From Gemmatimonas sp. (GTDB taxonomy: Bacteria > Gemmatimonadota > Gemmatimonadetes > Gemmatimonadales > Gemmatimonadaceae), in assembly GCA_011390885.1 (NCBI GenBank), contig JAABRO010000020.1:1-49680 (forward strand): a stretch of DNA of 49,680 nucleotides, in the 5' to 3' direction. Positions within the stretch are counted from its first letter, which is position 1. Each line of letters starts with the position of its first letter. Below the pieces are notes generated by a model, which worked only from the letters and a program-made list of their open reading frames with translations, was not told the DNA's origin and did not search any database. The translations under genes were made by a program, and so were the position numbers. Shown piece after piece: positions 45,118-49,680 of this stretch.

Positions 45118-46440
45118 GTGACCACGCCGACCGCAACGCCGCGCTTTCGAGAGGCCCTCACGGGCGGGCAGGCGTGGTACGTCGTGGCGGTGCTGACCCT
45201 CGCGAACGTGAGCGGCTTCGTGGACCGCCAGATCCTGTCGCTGCTCGTCGAGCCGCTCAAGCGAGACCTCGGGGTCACGGACACGCAGGTGTCGCTGCTC
45301 ATGGGACTCAGCTTCGCCGTCTTCTACTCGGTGCTCGGCGTGCCGATCGGACGCCTGGCCGACCGCAGCAGCCGTCGAGCCATCGTGGCCGTGGGCGCCG
45401 CGCTCTGGAGCCTCATGACCGCGCTCAGCGGCCTGGCGCGCAGCTTCACGCAGCTGTTCGCCTTGCGCGTGGGCGTGGGGGTGGGCGAGGCCACGCTCGG
45501 CCCCTCCGCGGTCTCGCTCATCGCCGATGCGTTTCCGCGCGAACGGCGCGGCACCGCGATGAGCGTGTACATGCTCGGCACGTTCCTCGGGTCGGGGATC
45601 GCGTATGCGCTGGGGGCGTGGGTGGTGTCGCTCACCGCGTCGCAGGGGGCGTGGAGCTGGCCGATCGTGGGCGAGATCCGCCCATGGCAGTCGGTGTTCT
45701 TCGTGGTCGGGCTGCCGGGGCTGCTGATCGCCGCGCTGGCCATGACGATGCGCGAGCCGGCGCGTTCGTCCACGAGCGAACCGCTCCCGTTCGGCGAGGT
45801 GCTCGCCTACTTCCGCGCGCACCGGCGCACCATGCTCACCCTGTCGTTCGGCTTCGCCTGCTCCGCGGCGGTCAACTACGGCATCGCCGCGTGGCTCGCC
45901 ACCTTCTTCGTGCGCACGCATGGGTGGACGGCATCCGAGGCGGGCACGCTGCAGGGCGCGCTCACGATGACGGTCGGCGTGGCTGGCACGCTCATCGGCG
46001 GGCGCCTCACCGATCGCTGGGTGCGGGCCGGCCGAATCGATGCTCCGATCCTCGTGGGGATCCTGTCGGCCGTCGGCATGCTGGTCACGGCGGGGGGGTA
46101 CCCGGTCGTGTCGTCGGCCACGGTGGCGGCGGTGCTGCTGGTGCCGGTCAACCTGTTCGCGGCCATGCCATGGGGGGCGGCCAACGCCGCGGTCGCGGAG
46201 GCGCTGCCGTCGCGCATGCGCGGGCAGGGATCGGCCGTGTATTTCCTCGTGGTCAATCTCTTCGCCGGTGCGTTCGGTCCCACCGCCGTGGCCCTGCTCA
46301 CCGACCATGTGTTCGGGGACGCGAACGCGCTGCGCTGGTCGTTGGCGGCCTGCACGATCGGCGGTATGTTGCTGACCATCACGCTGCTGGGCGTCGGGCG
46401 CGCCGCGTACCGGACCACGGTGGCCACACGGGAGAGCTGA
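45118..46440 (+). CDS. Spinster-type MFS transporter
   Basis: 440 residues from GTG 45118, chosen because GGAG (45107-45110) lies 7 bp upstream; ATG 45061 is an alternative. Twelve transmembrane helices. The first loop FVDRQILSLLVEPLKRDLGV and GVPIGRLADRSSRRAIV (MFS motif A) are typical of spinster-like proteins that export lipids, sugars or small molecules in bacteria. The stop overlaps the next start by one base (TGATG), so the following exported protein is co-translated. Substrate unknown. Confidence 0.88.
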   Translation: MTTPTATPRFREALTGGQAWYVVAVLTLANVSGFVDRQILSLLVEPLKRDLGVTDTQVSLLMGLSFAVFYSVLGVPIGRLADRSSRRAIVAVGAALWSLMTALSGLARSFTQLFALRVGVGVGEATLGPSAVSLIADAFPRERRGTAMSVYMLGTFLGSGIAYALGAWVVSLTASQGAWSWPIVGEIRPWQSVFFVVGLPGLLIAALAMTMREPARSSTSEPLPFGEVLAYFRAHRRTMLTLSFGFACSAAVNYGIAAWLATFFVRTHGWTASEAGTLQGALTMTVGVAGTLIGGRLTDRWVRAGRIDAPILVGILSAVGMLVTAGGYPVVSSATVAAVLLVPVNLFAAMPWGAANAAVAEALPSRMRGQGSAVYFLVVNLFAGAFGPTAVALLTDHVFGDANALRWSLAACTIGGMLLTITLLGVGRAAYRTTVATRES

Positions 46441-47060
46441 TGCTTCGGACGCGCCGCGCAGTGACTGCAGTCGTGTTGGGAACCCTTGCGCTGTCGGCGA
46501 CCGCCGGCGCGCAGTCGACGCGCGGTCCGCGCGCCGAAGCCGGTGTGTCGATGATGCTCTCGCCGGCCGGCGACTCGCGCATTCCCGAGATCATGGTCGG
46601 TCCGATGCTCAACGTGACGGTGGCCGAGGTCGCCGGCGGCGTCGTCGGGGTGGAAGGCGCCGTGCGCTTTCGCGCCGATGGCAACCAGCTGCTGCTCTGC
46701 CCGCAGCCGCCGGGTGTGATCTGCGACGCGCGCAACGTGAACACGCTCGGCACGGCCGCGCTGGTCTTCCGTCGCGGCTTCGGGGCGCAGCCGATGCAGC
46801 AGGGTGCCACGATGCGTGCCGGCCTCGGCGCGGCGTTCACGTCGCTCAAGGGCACGGCCACGATCTATCCCAACACGGACGGCACGCTCCCCGCACTCGC
46901 CGAGGTGGGCAAGAACTCCGCAGTGCTCGACCTTGGCCTCGGCTGGATCCAGCGCTACGGCACGGTGCCGTTTCGCATCGAGGGACGCGTGAACGGCTTC
47001 GCGCCGGAGCTCGCGAACACGCGCTACACCTACGGCATCCAGTTCGGCATCGGGTACTGA
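46440..47060 (+). CDS. Small exported barrel-like protein
   Basis: 206 residues. Signal peptide ending TAGAQ near residue 25. Strand-rich mature part (EAGVSMMLSPAGDSRIPEIM, VEGAVRFRADG, RYTYGIQFGIGY) with an aromatic C-terminal residue as in small outer-membrane barrels; two cysteines in LLLCPQPPGVICDARN. It overlaps the MFS stop by one base. Function unknown; the same general style as the product of 1075-1617. Confidence 0.75.
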   Translation: MLRTRRAVTAVVLGTLALSATAGAQSTRGPRAEAGVSMMLSPAGDSRIPEIMVGPMLNVTVAEVAGGVVGVEGAVRFRADGNQLLLCPQPPGVICDARNVNTLGTAALVFRRGFGAQPMQQGATMRAGLGAAFTSLKGTATIYPNTDGTLPALAEVGKNSAVLDLGLGWIQRYGTVPFRIEGRVNGFAPELANTRYTYGIQFGIGY

Positions 47061-47072
47061 ACGCGGCGCCGC

Positions 47073-47103
47073 GCGGCCGGTTGCGCACGAGCGCACCGGC
47101 CGC
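47073..47103. terminator. Convergent terminator hairpin
   Basis: Stem GCGGCCGGT/ACCGGCCGC (47073-47081 and 47095-47103) with an inner GCGC/GCGC pairing and one bulged T, loop ACGA. It lies between the exported protein stop (47060) and the ThrE stop (47112) and can end both. Confidence 0.7.
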
Positions 47104-47111
47104 TGCCCCCG

Positions 47112-48407
47112 CTACGCGAGCTGACCTGGCTCGCCCTCCGGGAATCTCGGTCGCGAGATGCCGGTGACCACATTGCCGGCGAGCAGTCCGGCGGCCAGCG
47201 AGATGCCCACCAGCGCGAGTTGGAACGCCGTGTCGATGCCGGTGATCGTCTCGTTGCCGAGTAGCGAGGTCACCGAGCGGAAGCCGATGCTCCCCGGCAC
47301 GAGCAGCAGCAGCCCCGGCACCTGCGTGACCATGGCGGTCGTGCGCTGCCAGCGCGCGAGCAGGTTGCTGCCGGCACCCACCACGAGTGCGCCGAGGAAG
47401 GCCGCGAGTTCCTCGCCAAGGCTCTGGCCCGCGAAGCGTGAGGTGAGGTAGGCCGCCACGCCCGCAAGGATGATCCACCCCACGTCGCGCCGCTCGGCGC
47501 GCAGCAGCACGGCGAAGCAGAGTGGCGCCAGGATCATGGCGCCCCACACCGTCCACGCGGGCACCCGCGGCGTGCTCACGAGCCACGTGAGATCGTTCGC
47601 CTGCGCCGCCGCGGCGAGCAGACCGCCCGCCTTCACGCCGAGCGCCACGCCGAAGCCCAGGCCAAGGAAGGTCACGAGCGCCCCCGACAGTCGCGCGGTG
47701 CCGGAGGCGAGATGCCGTGTGCTCAGCTCGGTGAGGCCGATCGTGAACATGAGCCCAGGCAGCAGCACGATGAGTCCGGCGAGCGAGGTCTGGTAGGCGT
47801 TGCCGCTGCCCGTGATGCCGGCGATCGCGAACGCGAGGGTGGACACGATGCTGGCCGTGAGTGGTTCGAGCACCGGCGCGAGCGCCGGCCGGCTCGTGGC
47901 CGCGAGCGCGCACAGCCCCGTGACGAGGCCCAGCCCGCACGCCACGAACGCCTCGAACACCGTCACGCCGAAGAAGCAGGAGACCGCGCCCGACGAGAGC
48001 ACGAACGCGACCAGCGTCTGCCAGCGCGTCCAGCGCGGCGGTTCGGCCAGCAGCTTGCCGATGCGGACCGAGCCTTCGGAGGCGGTGATGCGGCCGTCCA
48101 CCACGTCGGTCATGATCTCGTCGAGTCGCGAGAGGTGACCGAGGTTGGTCTCCCCAGGCTCGACGCGCAGCAGGTGCGTGCGCTGCGCGTCCTGCGGCCC
48201 GAATCCGGCAAAGATCGAGGTGGGGGTGGTGAAGAACTGCGCCTCGACGCCGAGCCGGGCCGAGACCTCCCCGAGCACCGACTCGAGCCGGTGCGCCGGA
48301 TAGCCGAACGAATGCAGCGCCCGCGCGAGGTGCAGGATGAAGTGCGACGCGAGGTGCTGCGCGGTGTCCACGAGCGGCGGCGTGACGGGCATGATGCGCA
48401 GCATCAT
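47112..48407 (-). CDS. ThrE-type threonine/serine exporter
   Basis: 431 residues from ATG 48407; ATG 48392 (MPVTPP) is a nearby alternative. Two ThrE halves are fused: an N-terminal part with HLARALHSFGYPAHRLESVL, SIFAGFGPQ, then about ten helices in two groups, ending LAGNVVTGISRPRFPEGEPG. The family exports threonine, serine and other small hydroxylated amino acids or related compounds. It is divergent from the CsoR gene, with 113 bp between starts, so the G-tract element between them might act on both; no functional link to copper is known. Confidence 0.88.
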   Translation of the reverse strand: MMLRIMPVTPPLVDTAQHLASHFILHLARALHSFGYPAHRLESVLGEVSARLGVEAQFFTTPTSIFAGFGPQDAQRTHLLRVEPGETNLGHLSRLDEIMTDVVDGRITASEGSVRIGKLLAEPPRWTRWQTLVAFVLSSGAVSCFFGVTVFEAFVACGLGLVTGLCALAATSRPALAPVLEPLTASIVSTLAFAIAGITGSGNAYQTSLAGLIVLLPGLMFTIGLTELSTRHLASGTARLSGALVTFLGLGFGVALGVKAGGLLAAAAQANDLTWLVSTPRVPAWTVWGAMILAPLCFAVLLRAERRDVGWIILAGVAAYLTSRFAGQSLGEELAAFLGALVVGAGSNLLARWQRTTAMVTQVPGLLLLVPGSIGFRSVTSLLGNETITGIDTAFQLALVGISLAAGLLAGNVVTGISRPRFPEGEPGQLA

Positions 48408-48448
48408 AGCGTGCCGCCGCGGCGGACGGCGCTGCGACTGGCCGAGCA

Positions 48449-48465
48449 ATAGGGGGATGGGGTAT
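48449..48465. promoter_or_regulatory. Possible CsoR/RcnR-type operator
   Basis: ATA-GGGGG-AT-GGGG-TAT element in the gap before csoR: short ATA/TAT inverted ends flank two G tracts, reminiscent of the G-tract operators of this sensor family (inference). An AT-rich TATATAT stretch overlapping its right end is a plausible -10 region. Autoregulation of csoR is the expected use. Confidence 0.4.
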
Positions 48466-48520
48466 ATATCGCGAGGGCGGCCCGCGCCGCCGAGGCGATC
48501 CTGCGTGAGGAGGAGTGACG

Positions 48521-48880
48521 ATGGCGAAGACCCCCCTGGCCCCGAAGGCCCACTGCGGATGCGCCGCGCTGGATGCGTCGGTCGAGGGCGCGCGGCTGGC
48601 CACCGCGGTGGACCCGGAGATCAAGAAGCGCAACCTCGCGCGCCTGCGCCGCATCGAGGGGCAGGTGCGCGGGCTGCAGAAGATGGTGGACGAGGAGCGC
48701 TGGTGCGCCGACGTGCTCACGCAGGTGGCCTCGGTGCAGGAGGCGCTGCGCGGCGTCTCGCGCGAGCTCATGCGAAACCACCTCAAGCACTGCTCGGCAG
48801 CGGCGGTGCGCGCAGGGCCGGACGAAGCGGACGCGGTGTACGACGAACTCACGGACCTGATGTTCCGCTACGCGCGGTGA
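48521..48880 (+). CDS. csoR: CsoR-type copper-sensing repressor
   Basis: 119 residues from ATG 48521, preceded by AGGAGG at a 7-bp spacing. CsoR/RcnR/FrmR fold: KKRNLARLRRIEGQVRGLQKMV, then Cys62 in WCADVL, His87 and Cys91 in NHLKHC. The spacing Cys-x24-His-x3-Cys is exactly that of the Cu(I) site of CsoR, so copper rather than nickel or formaldehyde is the expected signal. An N-terminal extension with HCGC (residues 11-14) is additional. No copper P-type ATPase or chaperone gene is adjacent. A long hairpin at 48900 follows. Confidence 0.85.
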   Translation: MAKTPLAPKAHCGCAALDASVEGARLATAVDPEIKKRNLARLRRIEGQVRGLQKMVDEERWCADVLTQVASVQEALRGVSRELMRNHLKHCSAAAVRAGPDEADAVYDELTDLMFRYAR

Positions 48881-48899
48881 ACGGCGCGTCGCGCGGACG

Positions 48900-48946
48900 C
48901 ATCGGCGCGCGCTGACGCACTGTGTGCAGCGCGCGTGCTGCCGATG
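48900..48946 (+). terminator. Long hairpin after csoR
   Basis: Outer arms CATCGGC/GCCGATG (48900-48906 and 48940-48946) enclose a second stem of GCGCGCTG type (48907-48914 with 48927-48934), giving a long, GC-rich, slightly asymmetric hairpin 20 bp after the csoR stop. Probably a terminator or a transcript-end structure. The gap 48881-49000 holds nothing else. Confidence 0.65.
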
Positions 48947-49000
48947 GCGCGCGCGCACTTTCGGTGACGGTATCGGCGGCCGGCGGCCGCATTGTGGCGC

Positions 49001-49680
49001 ATGCTTGCTGCCACCCTCTCCGCCGCCGTGCTCGGCATCGATGCCGTCGACGTCACCATCGAGGTGCACGTGGCGCCCGGCCTGCCGCAGTGGACGCTGG
49101 TGGGACTCGCCGCCACGGCGGTGAAGGAAAGCCGCGATCGCGTCAGTGCGGCGCTCGTGAACTCCGGCTTCACGGTGCCGCCTCGGCGCATCACGGTGTC
49201 GCTGTCGCCCGGCGACCTGCCCAAGGCGGGTACCGCGTTCGACCTGCCGATCGCGCTCGGCGTGCTGGCGGCGAGCGGACAGCTCGATCCCGACGCGCTG
49301 CGCTCACTCCGCGTTGTGGGCGAGCTCGGGCTCGATGGAGCGCTCCGCCCCGTGCGCGGCGTGCTGGCCGTGGCCCAGCGCGCCGCCGCCTGCGGCGACG
49401 TGCTCGTGATCCCGCCGGGGAACGCGGCGGAGGCGGCGTGTGTGCGCGAGGCCCGCGCGCTCGTACCCGCGACGCTCGGCGAACTCGTGGCCTGCCTGCG
49501 CCAACCGGGCGCGGCCGCGCGCGCGCTCGACGCCGACGCGCTCGCGCGTGGCGTCACCGGCGTGTCCGCCGGCAACCACGCCATCTCGCTCGCCTACTGC
49601 GCGCGCATCCTCGGCACCACGGCCACCGTGGTCATGCCGCGCACGGCGAATGCGTTCCGCGTGCAGGTGTGCCGCGAGCT
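49001..49680 (+). CDS. YifB/ComM N-domain joined in frame to a PLP-fold segment (partial)
   Basis: A frame of 226 codons from ATG 49001 runs off the right edge. Residues 1 to about 172 are a typical YifB/ComM N-terminal domain (VTIEVHVAPGLPQWTLVGLA, ESRDRVSAALVNSGF, AGTAFDLPIALGVLAASGQL, VGELGLDGALRPVRGVL). From about residue 175 the sequence instead matches threonine-dehydratase-like PLP enzymes: LDADALARGVTGVSAGNHA with the SAGNHA motif, then ARILGTTATVVMPRT. The normal ComM ATPase core does not follow within the window. Either a real gene fusion or a chimeric join near the end of an assembly; see findings. The switch lies in a GCGCGGCCGCGCGCGC-like stretch. Confidence 0.6.
   Translation, partial: MLAATLSAAVLGIDAVDVTIEVHVAPGLPQWTLVGLAATAVKESRDRVSAALVNSGFTVPPRRITVSLSPGDLPKAGTAFDLPIALGVLAASGQLDPDALRSLRVVGELGLDGALRPVRGVLAVAQRAAACGDVLVIPPGNAAEAACVREARALVPATLGELVACLRQPGAAARALDADALARGVTGVSAGNHAISLAYCARILGTTATVVMPRTANAFRVQVCRE

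Overview
This 49,680-base window is high-GC DNA from a Gram-negative, outer-membrane-bearing, photosynthetic bacterium. Several things fit a phototrophic member of Gemmatimonadota (Gemmatimonas phototrophica-like): purple-bacterial-type bacteriochlorophyll genes, a menG-type quinone methyltransferase, a TonB-receptor-like barrel, beta-propeller export proteins and arrays of MacB/FtsX permeases. The phylum assignment is inference from gene content; no rRNA or tRNA gene was seen.

Layout. (1) 1-1617: a partial propeller-like lipoprotein and a small exported barrel-like protein. (2) 1675-12123: two blocks of a photosynthesis gene cluster. crtF, then bchC-X-Y-Z, run leftward (O-methyltransferase for methoxy-carotenoids; 3-hydroxyethyl-bacteriochlorophyllide dehydrogenase; chlorophyllide reductase). 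bchI-bchD-puhE run rightward (Mg-chelatase subunits and a photocomplex assembly membrane protein). Perfect TGT-N12-ACA palindromes, the PpsR/CrtJ operator, lie before bchC (two, 8 bp apart) and between crtF and bchI (one). The island ends at a 17-bp hairpin next to bchZ; no puf genes follow. (3) 12380-24711: a leftward tripartite efflux operon with TolC, a periplasmic adaptor, one MacB-type ATPase and six separate FtsX/MacB permeases arranged as three A/B pairs. (4) 24788-30745: a very large NtrY-like membrane histidine kinase followed 9 bp later by a pseudokinase-kinase Ser/Thr kinase. (5) 30753-35797: succinate-semialdehyde-type dehydrogenase, a GGDEF diguanylate cyclase, and the acetate permease pair yjcH-actP. 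(6) 35895-41224: a 1237-residue TonB-receptor-like barrel with an LTxxQ tail, overlapping by one base a propeller-like exported protein. (7) 41571-44266: a VKOR family disulfide generator, a membrane-anchored thioredoxin-fold protein, menG and an FKBP lipoprotein. (8) 44286-48880: phosphopantetheinyl transferase, a spinster-type MFS transporter with a small barrel-like protein, a ThrE-type exporter and a CsoR-type copper sensor. (9) 49001-end: a frame that starts as YifB/ComM and switches in frame to a threonine-dehydratase-like PLP fold, so it is either a fusion or an assembly chimera.

The photosynthesis genes would give the Mg-insertion motor, chlorin-to-bacteriochlorin reduction, side-chain oxidation and carotenoid methylation, all under one redox/light-type operator. 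The enzymes of the rest of the pathway, the reaction-centre genes and the regulator itself are not in the window. The most unusual items are the one-ATPase/six-permease efflux array, the pseudokinase-kinase fusion beside the giant sensor kinase, the LTxxQ-tailed receptor, and the chimeric frame at the right edge.
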